Below are positions 35,828-43,882 of a DNA stretch of 64,000 nt, piece after piece. Below the pieces are notes generated by a model. The model saw only the letters and a program-made list of their open reading frames with translations, was not told where the DNA came from and did no database searches. Location of the stretch: positions 1 through 64,000 of the forward strand of contig JAJRZK010000002.1 of assembly GCA_024275315.1 (NCBI GenBank), written 5' to 3'. Numbering within the stretch: position 1 is the stretch's first letter; every line of letters starts with the position of its first letter. Source of the DNA: Nitrospirota bacterium. Lineage in GTDB: Bacteria; Nitrospinota_A; UBA7883. The translations under genes and the position numbers were made by a program.

Positions 35828-36976
35828 TCATATCGTCTCAAGAAGCCTGTCGATATCCTCCGGCGTATTGTAATAATGGGGTGAAACCCGTATTCCCGAT
35901 CCCCGCTTCATCACGATAATTCCCTCTTTGCCAAATCTTTCCATCAGCCTTTCGACCCCATCCGGCTCGCGGGGGGCAAAATTGACAATCCCGGATTTTT
36001 CACCGTCACCCCTGGGTGAAAGTATTTTGCACCCCTTGCCGAGCAACCCATCAACCAGCATGTCCGTAAGCCCGATCACATGAGCCCTGTTGCGATCGAC
36101 CCCGGCCGACATGACCAGTTTCAGGGATTCGAGCAAGCCGCATATCCCCACCAGATTCGGAGACCCTTCCTCAAAACGTTGCGCGTCATCCCTGATGGTA
36201 TAATCTATGGTCGAGTAGTCGAAACTGTCCTGAACGGTGTTCCAGCCAACTCTCGTCAGGTCCAGCTCGTCGAGCCGGTTCACGTCGCAGAAAAATATCC
36301 CTGTCCCCAGGGGACCACAAAGCCATTTGAAACCACCGGAGGATAGAAAATCAACGCCACAACCCTTTGCGTCCATGGGAATAACACCCAGGGACTGAAT
36401 AGCGTCGACAAACAGCCTGAAACCTCGCTCTCTGGCCATCTGCCCCAGAGAGGATAAATCGGCCATGTATCCGGAAAGATATTGCACCGAGGAAATGGCG
36501 ACCAAACGTGTCCTGCGGGTGACCGCGGCGCGTATGGAATCGACCGTCACCCGCCCACCTTCGCTTTTAATCGTACGGACTTCCACACCAAGCCGCCTCA
36601 GGTTAAGCCATGGGTAGACGTTGGACGGAAACTCCAGATCGCTGATTATAATCTCGTCCCCCTCCGACCATCTCATGCCCGACGCCACGATGGAAACCCC
36701 TTCGGATGTGTTGCGCACAAAAGCGATTTCCCTTTCCGAGGCGCCGACTATCTCTGCCGACAACCGCCTGGCAGTGGTGATTTTTTCCCCCCATAGCTTC
36801 ATGTTCAGATAGGCTGACCGATTTAAATCATCCAGTAGCGAAGACATCGCTTCGCAAGATTCCGCCGGCAGGGGAGCCATCCCGGCTGTGTTGAGAAATG
36901 TACAATTATCAAGTGCTTTATAACTGTCACGAATTGACACGGACTCTTTCGCGGTGAAAAGACCAGGCTCTCTCAT
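35828..36976 (-). CDS. Class V aminotransferase / cysteine desulfurase-like PLP enzyme
   Basis: 382 residues of fold-type I PLP enzyme. FLNTAGMAPLP at the N-terminus, FVRNTSEGVSIVASG (phosphate binding), DAIQSLGVIPMD (Asp to the PLP ring) and SSGGFKWLCGPLGTG with the Schiff-base Lys. The active-site Cys loop of typical NifS/IscS enzymes is not evident. This fits the isopenicillin N epimerase/selenocysteine lyase branch; the reaction cannot be set from sequence. Stands alone, leftward. Confidence 0.88.
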   Translation of the reverse strand: MREPGLFTAKESVSIRDSYKALDNCTFLNTAGMAPLPAESCEAMSSLLDDLNRSAYLNMKLWGEKITTARRLSAEIVGASEREIAFVRNTSEGVSIVASGMRWSEGDEIIISDLEFPSNVYPWLNLRRLGVEVRTIKSEGGRVTVDSIRAAVTRRTRLVAISSVQYLSGYMADLSSLGQMARERGFRLFVDAIQSLGVIPMDAKGCGVDFLSSGGFKWLCGPLGTGIFFCDVNRLDELDLTRVGWNTVQDSFDYSTIDYTIRDDAQRFEEGSPNLVGICGLLESLKLVMSAGVDRNRAHVIGLTDMLVDGLLGKGCKILSPRGDGEKSGIVNFAPREPDGVERLMERFGKEGIIVMKRGSGIRVSPHYYNTPEDIDRLLETI

Positions 36977-37109
36977 ATAAACCCTCTTAACTCCCTGTCA
37001 TGGGGCGGGTGCGCCAGATTTTGTTAAAACATATTTGTTAAAAGCGGTTTACATACGCTTTGTGTATAGTTTAACATACAGGATTAAAGTAATAATTGGT
37101 AATTTACGG

Positions 37110-37955
37110 ATGAACAAAACCGGATACGCGGATCTGCACCTGCATACGACCCACTCTGATGGAGCCGAAACTCCCGAAAAAGTCGTCTCTATGGCCAAAC
37201 GGGCAGGTCTTTCTATTGTTTCCATTACGGACCACGACACATGTTCCGGACTTGGTTTTGCTTCGCAGGCGGCCAGGGAACTGGGGATGGAGCTTATTCC
37301 AGGAATAGAAATATCCACCTGTCATCATGGTAAATCGGTACATATATTAGGGTACATGATAGATATCAACAGTGAACCGTTAAAAAAAATAGTCTCCCGC
37401 AACAAAGCGGGACGGTTTGAAAGAATGGAAAGGATCGTCTCCAGGCTGAACAAATCGGGGTACACTATCGATTTTGACGATCTGGTCGAATATGCCGGTT
37501 CGTCCACGCTGGGCCGCGCCGTTCTCGCCAAATATCTGGTTCTTACAGGATATTTCACTAATATGGACGAGGTGTTTGAAAAATGCCTGGGAGACGGCAA
37601 ACCGGCGTTCGAGCCGGTACCAAGCCTTTCTCCCGAAGAAGCGATAGAGCTTGTAGCCGCATCTGGTGGCGTTTCATCCCTTGCGCATCCAGCGTGCTCT
37701 GAAATATACAGGGACATCGAAAGCTTTGCTGAAGCGGGCCTGGACGGGATAGAGGTTTTCAGCCCTCGCCACTGCCCTGAGCTGGAGCGCAAGTTCAGGC
37801 AGCTGTCTAATAATTTCGACCTTCTGATAACCGGTGGTTCAGACTTTCATGGAGGATCGATGGGTGGTGGCCAAATAGGTTCCACCAGGCTTCATGGCTC
37901 GTTGGTTGACCGGCTCAGGGAAAGAACCTTCGCCACGATCACCCAAGGTGGATGA
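37110..37955 (+). CDS. PHP-domain metal-dependent phosphoesterase
   Basis: 281 residues. Metal-binding motifs of the PHP fold in order: DLHLHTTHSDG, SITDHDT, PGIEIS, SLAHPA and GSDFHGG. It belongs to the TrpH/YciV group, whose characterised members hydrolyse 3',5'-nucleoside bisphosphates or trim RNA ends; the exact substrate here is inferred only. ATG 37110 gives the family N-terminus; a longer reading from 37035 adds 25 residues without similarity to it. Two DUF507 genes follow 18 bases downstream in the same direction. Confidence 0.9.
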   Translation: MNKTGYADLHLHTTHSDGAETPEKVVSMAKRAGLSIVSITDHDTCSGLGFASQAARELGMELIPGIEISTCHHGKSVHILGYMIDINSEPLKKIVSRNKAGRFERMERIVSRLNKSGYTIDFDDLVEYAGSSTLGRAVLAKYLVLTGYFTNMDEVFEKCLGDGKPAFEPVPSLSPEEAIELVAASGGVSSLAHPACSEIYRDIESFAEAGLDGIEVFSPRHCPELERKFRQLSNNFDLLITGGSDFHGGSMGGGQIGSTRLHGSLVDRLRERTFATITQGG

Positions 37956-37973
37956 CTTAACAAGAGGCGTTTT

Positions 37974-38255
37974 ATGAAACTTCGTAAGGAAATGGTCGAT
38001 TATTTGTCCCGGCAAATTGTGTCTGGCCTGGAGGAGAAGGAACTTATAGACACTGGGAATGAAAGTGAAAATATAGCTGAATCTGTTTCAGGGATTATCG
38101 TTAATGACCTTCAGGTTGAAGATGAGTTGAACGACGAGGTGAAAGTCATCTTGGAAAAAATGGGCGATGAGATAGATAGCGCAAATATAAACTATCGGAA
38201 AATGTTCCAGATGGTAAAGCAAAAGCTTGCCAGGGAAAGAGGACTGATCCTTTGA
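37974..38255 (+). CDS. DUF507 family protein (first copy)
   Basis: 93 residues, acidic, predicted all-helical. The pattern LRKEMVDYLSRQIVSGL near the N-terminus, DELNDEVKVILEKMGDEI in the middle and YRKMFQMVKQKLARERGLIL at the end match DUF507. Function unknown. It is the first of a tandem pair and probably forms an operon with the PHP gene. Confidence 0.88.
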   Translation: MKLRKEMVDYLSRQIVSGLEEKELIDTGNESENIAESVSGIIVNDLQVEDELNDEVKVILEKMGDEIDSANINYRKMFQMVKQKLARERGLIL

Positions 38256-38267
38256 TTGGAGATATAA

Positions 38268-38552
38268 GTGAAACTTAGCCGTGAAAAGATCAATCATCTG
38301 TCGAAACTTATTCTTCACGGATTTCTGGAGGACGACAGGTTGGAGTTTTTTTGCGAAGAGAATGATCTTCGACTGGAAATCGTCAACATTCTCAGGATGG
38401 AGCTGGAAATCGAGGAGGATATAGATGATACCGTGCGCAAGGCGATAGAGTCGTATTCCAAAGATATTCGCGAGGGAACCGACGAATGGGATATTCTGTA
38501 TCACAAGCATTATAACGAGGAAACCAAAAAGCGCAGAGGGGTTTCGTTGTAG
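38268..38552 (+). CDS. DUF507 family protein (second copy)
   Basis: 94 residues, start GTG 38268 with GGAG 7 bases upstream. Same plan as the preceding gene: LSREKINHLSKLILHGFL, EIEEDIDDTVRKAIESY, and a C-terminal YHKHYNEETKKRRGVSL. The two copies are clearly homologous but diverged, which suggests an old duplication and perhaps a heterodimer. A terminator follows. Confidence 0.88.
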   Translation: MKLSREKINHLSKLILHGFLEDDRLEFFCEENDLRLEIVNILRMELEIEEDIDDTVRKAIESYSKDIREGTDEWDILYHKHYNEETKKRRGVSL

Positions 38553-38582
38553 CAAGTCCGTTAAGTGGCGCCTGCGCTTACC

Positions 38583-38612
38583 AGCCCGTTTTCTTTTGAA
38601 AGCGGGCTTTTT
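38583..38612 (+). terminator. Rho-independent terminator of the DUF507 operon
   Basis: Stem AGCCCGTTTTC/GAAAGCGGGCT (one G-T pair), loop TTTT, then a run of T. Confidence 0.9.
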
Positions 38613-38642
38613 AGTGCGCCGTGATCGTCAACTATGAATCGC

Positions 38643-38678
38643 AAAAAAACCGACCGAAGCTTGCAAGCCCCGGTCGGT
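38643..38678 (-). terminator. Rho-independent terminator of the H1-like gene
   Basis: On the minus strand ACCGACCG, 14-base loop (itself able to pair as GCTTGCAAGC), CGGTCGGT, then seven T residues ending at 38643. Confidence 0.88.
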
Positions 38679-38715
38679 ATAAAACCTGCGCAAGAAAAGG
38701 TACTCTGGCGTAACC

Positions 38716-39297
38716 TTATTTTCTTTTGGCGGCGGATTTTTTCTTTGCCGCCGTTTTTTTCTTGGCGGCGGGTTTCTTCTTCGCCGCAGTCTTTTTCTTT
38801 GCTGCAGTCTTTTTCTTGGCGGCGGGTTTCTTCTTCGCCGCCGTTTTTTTCTTGGCGGCGGGTTTTTTCTTTGCTACAGTCTTTTTCTTCGCTACGGCCT
38901 TTTTCTTGGCGGCAGGTTTTTTCTTTGCTGCAGTCTTTTTCTTAGCGGCCATTATTTTCTCCTTTTCTTTTTTGATGGCTCCCTTTTTGGACTTTGCTTT
39001 TTTTATTTCCAAAATTTTAATATCCCATGTGGAAAACACGGGATACATCTTGACTAGTTGGCTAATCAGCGTAGCGGTTTTGTAATTCGTTTCAAGAACC
39101 AGCTTCCCGCCATGATACTCCTCCAACCCTTCATGACCATGTACAAGCTTCGCCTCTGAAATCGCTTTGGGAAAATTTGCAAGGTCAATGCCGGAATATC
39201 TGGAGTAGTAAATAAGCTCTGTCAATTGGTCTCTCAACTCCCAATCGGAATACCTGGAGTTTTTCAGTTCCATCCTTACAGGAGTGGATTGCCTCAA
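38716..39297 (-). CDS. Histone H1-like Lys/Ala-rich protein with N-terminal domain
   Basis: 193 residues. Residues about 1-95 form a mixed globular region (SRYSDWELRDQLTELIYYSRYSG...STWDIKILEI) that I do not recognise. The C-terminal ~78 residues are near-perfect AAKKK(T/P/S) repeats like the tail of histone H1 and bacterial HctB/AlgP-type nucleoid proteins, which bind DNA by charge. An in-frame ATG at 38952 with a very good ribosome site could produce the tail alone. The full-length start is TTG 39297 (GGGGGA upstream) or ATG 39273; both are uncertain. The gene has a strong promoter and terminator of its own. Confidence 0.85.
   Translation of the reverse strand: MRQSTPVRMELKNSRYSDWELRDQLTELIYYSRYSGIDLANFPKAISEAKLVHGHEGLEEYHGGKLVLETNYKTATLISQLVKMYPVFSTWDIKILEIKKAKSKKGAIKKEKEKIMAAKKKTAAKKKPAAKKKAVAKKKTVAKKKPAAKKKTAAKKKPAAKKKTAAKKKTAAKKKPAAKKKTAAKKKSAAKRK
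38950..38964 (-). promoter_or_regulatory. Internal ribosome site and start codon in H1-like gene
   Basis: Minus strand AAGGAGA, 6-base spacer, ATG at 38952, in frame with the long gene. The ribosome site is better than that of either upstream start and would give a 78-residue protein made only of the Lys/Ala tail. Confidence 0.65.
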
Positions 39298-39364
39298 AAA
39301 TTCCCCCCTTTACCAGCAATTAACATTATGCGTTTATAAGTCAGAATATTCTAATAGCAACAGG

Positions 39365-39393
39365 ATTTTACTTAATGTCATACAAGTTGTCAA
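39365..39393 (-). promoter_or_regulatory. Sigma-70 promoter of the H1-like gene
   Basis: Minus strand TTGACA (39393-39388), 17-base spacer, TAAAAT (39370-39365). Predicted leader about 60 bases. Confidence 0.8.
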
Positions 39394-40060
39394 CATTATA
39401 AATACATTTATAGGTAATTACAACTAATTTTTTAAAATAGAATGTCGGCCAGGGGATGGCTGGATTTTTTCTAAATCTTGGATTACACAAAAAATGACCC
39501 TTCACAAAAACTATTCCAACATATTTCGATTTATGAAATGGAAACAAATTTCGTCAGTATTAATTATTATGAATATAGTTGGGGTTTTTTGTAGGCCAAC
39601 GAAAAAAGCCCGGATCGACCGCAAGCTTACCTCCCAGGAATAATAATACTTCAGGAATAAATTATCATATAATATGATAGCGCAACAATCCTGTCTGCGC
39701 CCCCGGCGCGAGCGATAATATGGCTATGCAAAAATGTTTACGTTAGGAATCTGCGGCTTTAGCTGGAATTTCGAGTTGCCCGCCGCTTTCGGCGGGGAAT
39801 CAAACAGGTTCATCCCCTCTCCGAGAGAAGACAACGAGCGAAAGGACATCTTGACTCTCAGCAGTGTTGTTAACATATTCGGCGTTGTTGTGACGCTGGA
39901 CATTTCAAACAACCCTCCATGAACGGCCTCTACCCGCACTCCCTCGCAGGTTTTTACACTCTTGCCTGTAATATCGGATCGGATTCATTTTGACATTAGG
40001 GTATAGTTGTAATCGATAATGCCATTATAAATTGCAAACCCCGACTTGCAAAACACAAAG
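39394..40060. other. Non-coding region, no supported gene
   Basis: AT-rich to about 39690. Small open frames on both strands at 39724-39939 have no recognisable features. A GC-rich hairpin CCCGCCG-CTTT-CGGCGGG lies at 39779-39796 without a T-run; it might be part of an RNA, but nothing else supports one. Confidence 0.5.
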
Positions 40061-40705
40061 ATGAACCGTTCCACGAAGCCATGTTCCCGACCAAACAAGA
40101 AACCGGAACCTATGTCGGCCGATAGCGCCCTTTCGGACTTTAGGTACAAATCCGCCACAACCATCTCCACCATCGTCCGCTCGGCCCCCGACATGGTATG
40201 GCCATGGTTGACACAGATCGGCCGGGGGGGCGGATATTACACTTTCGATTTTATTACTAACTCCCGCTGTCCTTCGGCCGATTATTTGCTGGATATACCC
40301 AAGCCTCGCACCGGGGACAAGTGCGGTTTGCTGGGAGAGATACACAGCGTAGACCCGGGGGTCGGTCTGGCGTGGAAAAATATCCATACACATATGTTTC
40401 AACATAGGTCTGGACGAGTTGTATCATACAAAGTAGCTTCCTCTGGCTCCGGGTCCGTTATAACGGCTCGGTTTATAAGCGGAACCGATTGTTTCGTCGG
40501 CCGAGTGGGAGCGAGAGTCGCCATTCTTGTCGCCAAAATCCTTCTTCAACGCCAGTTAAACACGTTGCGGCAAATGATAAACAGCTACCCTGTCCGAAAA
40601 GCCACCGGAAACATCAACCGCTCTATATCACCACAAGGGCACCAGCGGGACACCGTTGTATTTTCACAAACCGCAAAGCCTATTCCCTCCGCCAGGCGAA
40701 GTTAA
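40061..40705 (+). CDS. SRPBCC (START-like) ligand-binding domain protein
   Basis: About 214 residues. After a polar N-terminus the sequence STIVRSAPDMVWPWLTQIGRGGGYYTFD matches the first strand and helix of the SRPBCC/polyketide-cyclase fold, with VVSYKVASSGSGSVITARF as a later strand and a long C-terminal helix (VAILVAKILLQRQLNTLRQMI). Such proteins bind hydrophobic ligands; the ligand is unknown. Possible starts are TTG 40046, ATG 40061 and ATG 40112, none with a clear ribosome site. The last ~35 residues are basic and look disordered. Confidence 0.7.
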   Translation: MNRSTKPCSRPNKKPEPMSADSALSDFRYKSATTISTIVRSAPDMVWPWLTQIGRGGGYYTFDFITNSRCPSADYLLDIPKPRTGDKCGLLGEIHSVDPGVGLAWKNIHTHMFQHRSGRVVSYKVASSGSGSVITARFISGTDCFVGRVGARVAILVAKILLQRQLNTLRQMINSYPVRKATGNINRSISPQGHQRDTVVFSQTAKPIPSARRS

Positions 40706-40770
40706 AATCATTCTTGCGACTCGATAATGTGTATAATCGACCTTATAAGGACCACAACGCCAGGGGATTA

Positions 40771-42495
40771 ATGATGAGCCATTACAAAGTCAAATATGAT
40801 AGTGATAACAACCCGTACCTCGAAGTGGACCAGTCAGGCTCTGATCTTTTACATAACCCGCTGTTGAGCAAAGGCACCGCATTTTCTGAACGGGAGCGCC
40901 ACGAATTCGGCCTAATGGGGCTGATTCCTCCGCATATTTCCACAATGGAAGAACAGCTCGGCAGAGTATATGAAAACTTCAATTCCAAAAGCAACAATAT
41001 AGAGCGTTACATCCATCTAAGAGCCCTGCAAGACAGGAATGAAACTCTTTTTTATGCGTTGCTAAACGATCATGTCCAGGAGATGATCCCCATAATTTAT
41101 ACGCCAACGGTCGGCGAAGCGGTCCAGAAAGGAAGTCACATATATCGTCATTCACGCGGGTTGTATATATCCCCCAGCAACATAGAATCCTTTGAGGAGA
41201 TGGTGGACAATCTTCCATCGCAGAATATAGATGTCATTGTCGTAACTGACAACCAGGGGATACTGGGGATCGGTGACCAGGGAATAGGCGGCATGGGAAT
41301 CCCCATTGGCAAGCTGTCGCTGTACACTCTTGGGGCGGGTATAAACCCATCCGCATGTTTGCCCATATGCCTTGATGTCGGTACGGACAACGAAGCCCTG
41401 CTCGACGACCCACTCTACCTTGGCCACAAGCACAGACGGTACACAGGAGAGGCGTATGACCGGTTCATAGACCGGTTCGTGGAAAAGATTACGAAAAACT
41501 ATCCGGGCGCAATCCTTCAATGGGAGGATTTTTCCAAGCAAAACGCGTTTTCCAACCTTGACAGATACCGCGACAAGTGCCTCTCGTTTAACGATGATAT
41601 CCAGGGAACCGGCGCGGTGGTCATAGCCGGTGTCATGGGGGGCATGAAAATTATAGACGAGCCGCTGGAAGAACAGAGGTTTTTGGTTTTCGGAGCCGGC
41701 GCCGGTGGTATTGGCGTCGCCAGGCAGATAGTGAACAGCCTGGCGGCCCGCGGTGTAAGTGAGCCTGAAGCGCGTTCGCTTATCTACACCGTGGACAGCA
41801 AAGGGCTCATCATGGCTGGCCGGGCCGGACTGGAAAACTACAAGACCGGCCTGGCCAGGAACCCGGAATCTGTCGACGGCTGGAATGTTCGCGACAAACA
41901 GAAGATCACTTTAGAAGAGGTGGTGGAAAACGCGAAGATAACCGTTTTGCTGGGCACATCGGGCCAGCCTGGCGCGTTTACAAAATCGATAGTGGAGAAG
42001 ATGTGCGACAATACCCACTCGCCCCTGATTTTCCCGTTGAGCAATCCCACGTCCAAAGCCGAGGCGATACCGGCTGACATTTACAAATGGTCCAGGGGAA
42101 GGGCCATCGTAACCACCGGAAGCCCTTTTGACGATGTAGAGCTTGATGGAAAAACATACCGTATAGGCCAGGGAAATAATGTTTTTATCTTCCCCGGGGT
42201 GGGTCTTGGGGCGCTGGCGGCAAAAGCGTCTTCTATAACCAACGAAATGTTTACAGCCGCGGCCAATAGGCTGGCGGACATGATGCCACCGGACGCCAGA
42301 GAGTCGCATTGTGTTTATCCGCAGATATCCGACCTGTGCAAGGTGAGCGAACATATCGCCGTCGCTGTATATAACATGGCCGTCAAACAGGGAGTAGCGA
42401 CACCGCCACCAGACGTTAATCCCCTGTCTGTAATAAGAAAGAGGAAATGGAAGCCTGTTTATCTTCCGTTTCGAAAGCCCAAATCAGACGGCTAA
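40771..42495 (+). CDS. NAD-type malic enzyme (malate dehydrogenase, decarboxylating)
   Basis: 574 residues. Converts malate to pyruvate and CO2. Motifs of the long SfcA/MaeA-type family: IIYTPTVGEAVQKGS (Tyr catalytic), GILGIGDQGIGGMGIPIGKL, LDVGTDNEALL, QWEDFSKQNAF, SFNDDIQGTGAVV with metal ligands, FGAGAGGIGVARQI (nucleotide binding) and FPLSNPTSKAEA. The start ATG 40771 has AGGGG 5 bases upstream and begins the family sequence; an upstream reading overlaps the SRPBCC gene and is unlikely. A TATAAT at 40732 may be its -10 box, without a good -35. Confidence 0.95.
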   Translation: MMSHYKVKYDSDNNPYLEVDQSGSDLLHNPLLSKGTAFSERERHEFGLMGLIPPHISTMEEQLGRVYENFNSKSNNIERYIHLRALQDRNETLFYALLNDHVQEMIPIIYTPTVGEAVQKGSHIYRHSRGLYISPSNIESFEEMVDNLPSQNIDVIVVTDNQGILGIGDQGIGGMGIPIGKLSLYTLGAGINPSACLPICLDVGTDNEALLDDPLYLGHKHRRYTGEAYDRFIDRFVEKITKNYPGAILQWEDFSKQNAFSNLDRYRDKCLSFNDDIQGTGAVVIAGVMGGMKIIDEPLEEQRFLVFGAGAGGIGVARQIVNSLAARGVSEPEARSLIYTVDSKGLIMAGRAGLENYKTGLARNPESVDGWNVRDKQKITLEEVVENAKITVLLGTSGQPGAFTKSIVEKMCDNTHSPLIFPLSNPTSKAEAIPADIYKWSRGRAIVTTGSPFDDVELDGKTYRIGQGNNVFIFPGVGLGALAAKASSITNEMFTAAANRLADMMPPDARESHCVYPQISDLCKVSEHIAVAVYNMAVKQGVATPPPDVNPLSVIRKRKWKPVYLPFRKPKSDG

Positions 42496-42525
42496 ACCAA
42501 CCATCACCAGACCGGGAAAATCGTC

Positions 42526-43344
42526 ATGACCAGTAATCATGTCCTGGCCGGCATTCTCGAGTTCAAACATCTTGAGATAGAAAAACTCAAGCGGGTTTTC
42601 CCCAGAGACACGCTCCTGAAATCCGCCGAAATGACCGGGCCGAAAAGATCGCTTCGGCAAGCCCTTCTCAGGCAAGACCCGGCAATCAAGGTTATCGCCG
42701 AGATCAAGCGCTCCTCTCCTTCAAAGTCGTTCAAAGCAATCGGGTTTGACCCTGTTCAAATAGCCAGATCGTATGAAGCCGCTGGCGCCGTGGCCCTGTC
42801 TGTTCTTACCGACGCCCGGTTTTTTTCCGGACACCAGGTCTATGTGCCCCTGGTGCGGGAATTTGTGGAGCTTCCTATTCTCAGGAAGGATTTTATTGTC
42901 GACCTCTGGCAAATTGCAGAAACCGCGGCGCTGGGAGCGGACGCTGTCTTGCTGATGGCTTGCAATTTTGATTCTACCGATTCGTTGTCGATTTTATATC
43001 AGGAAGCTGTCCGCCTGGGACTCGAACCTCTCATCGAGATCCATTCGGAGGCCGAATGGGAGATGGTAAAACCTATAAATCCTGGATTGATCGGCGTCAA
43101 CAACCGGGATTTCAATTCTCCCGATCTTGCCATAGACATTCAGACGACAGCAAGGCTAGCCCCTTCGCTCCCGAAAGACGCGGCGGTAATAAGTGAAAGC
43201 GGGCTACGTCACCGCGAAGACCTGCTGACTCTCCTTGACTGTAATGTTGACGGATTCCTGGTAGGCTCGTCGCTGATGAACTCGGACGATCCCGGAGAGG
43301 CGCTTAAAAACTTGATCGGAGATGGGTGGCTGGACAGGGTGTGA
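42526..43344 (+). CDS. trpC: Indole-3-glycerol phosphate synthase
   Basis: 272 residues, TIM barrel of tryptophan synthesis. IAEIKRSSPSKS carries the catalytic Lys and phosphate contacts, then SVLTDARFFSG, LRKDFIVD (catalytic Lys), GADAVLLMA, LIEIHSEAE (Glu), GVNNRDF (Asn), ISESGLRHREDL and FLVGSSLM. All expected residues are present. It lies 30 bases after the malic enzyme and no other trp gene is in the window, so it is an isolated trp gene. Confidence 0.96.
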   Translation: MTSNHVLAGILEFKHLEIEKLKRVFPRDTLLKSAEMTGPKRSLRQALLRQDPAIKVIAEIKRSSPSKSFKAIGFDPVQIARSYEAAGAVALSVLTDARFFSGHQVYVPLVREFVELPILRKDFIVDLWQIAETAALGADAVLLMACNFDSTDSLSILYQEAVRLGLEPLIEIHSEAEWEMVKPINPGLIGVNNRDFNSPDLAIDIQTTARLAPSLPKDAAVISESGLRHREDLLTLLDCNVDGFLVGSSLMNSDDPGEALKNLIGDGWLDRV

Positions 43345-43361
43345 GACCACCGGCTACAGGA

Positions 43362-43748
43362 TCATCCACCCAGGAGCGTTGTGGCCGAAACGATACCTAT
43401 GGGTTTGTTCCCATCGACAACTATCAGATGCTTCACTCCCAGATCGCTCATAAGCTGACGCGCTTCGAAAATGGAGCTATCACAATCTATTTTCTGCACC
43501 TCGCTACTCATGATAGAGCCAGCTTTAACGGCGGCCGGGTTTTTTGATTCGGCCACTACCTTCACCACGATGTCCCGGAGTGTAAGAATGCCGGATATAT
43601 GGCCGCTGTCGTCTGTCAGCACAATACTGCCAATCTCTTTTTCGGTAAGGATTTTCGAAGTTTCAAGAACACTAATACAGTCAGGCGCGGTGATGATACT
43701 TGGGGTCATTAGATCCTTGACAGCTAGAAGCGTATTGAAATCAGACAT
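43362..43748 (-). CDS. Tandem CBS-domain protein
   Basis: 128 residues consisting of two CBS motifs (about residues 9-62 and 75-126): VKDLMTPSIITAPDCISV...GSIVLTDDSGHISGILTLRDI and AGSIMSSEVQKIDCDSS...KHLIVVDGNKPIGIVSATTL. Such pairs bind adenine nucleotides and sense energy state. AAGGTG precedes the ATG. Convergent with trpC. Confidence 0.92.
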   Translation of the reverse strand: MSDFNTLLAVKDLMTPSIITAPDCISVLETSKILTEKEIGSIVLTDDSGHISGILTLRDIVVKVVAESKNPAAVKAGSIMSSEVQKIDCDSSIFEARQLMSDLGVKHLIVVDGNKPIGIVSATTLLGG

Positions 43749-43882
43749 GAGAACACCTTTCGGTCTAATGATCCTTTCAGATCAACGACACTTTTCGGTT
43801 AACAGATTCGACCAACCTATCCGTGGCATAATTCTATCATGCTCCGGTATTGTCGACAAGCTCATTACGGCGAGGAACCGCG

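Noticed and set aside
38726-39085. Phe/Ala-rich plus-strand frame opposite the H1-like gene
   Set aside because: It is the complement of the Lys/Ala repeats.
39724-39939. Overlapping short frames on both strands in the gap before the SRPBCC gene
   Set aside because: No ribosome site, family resemblance or coherent composition.
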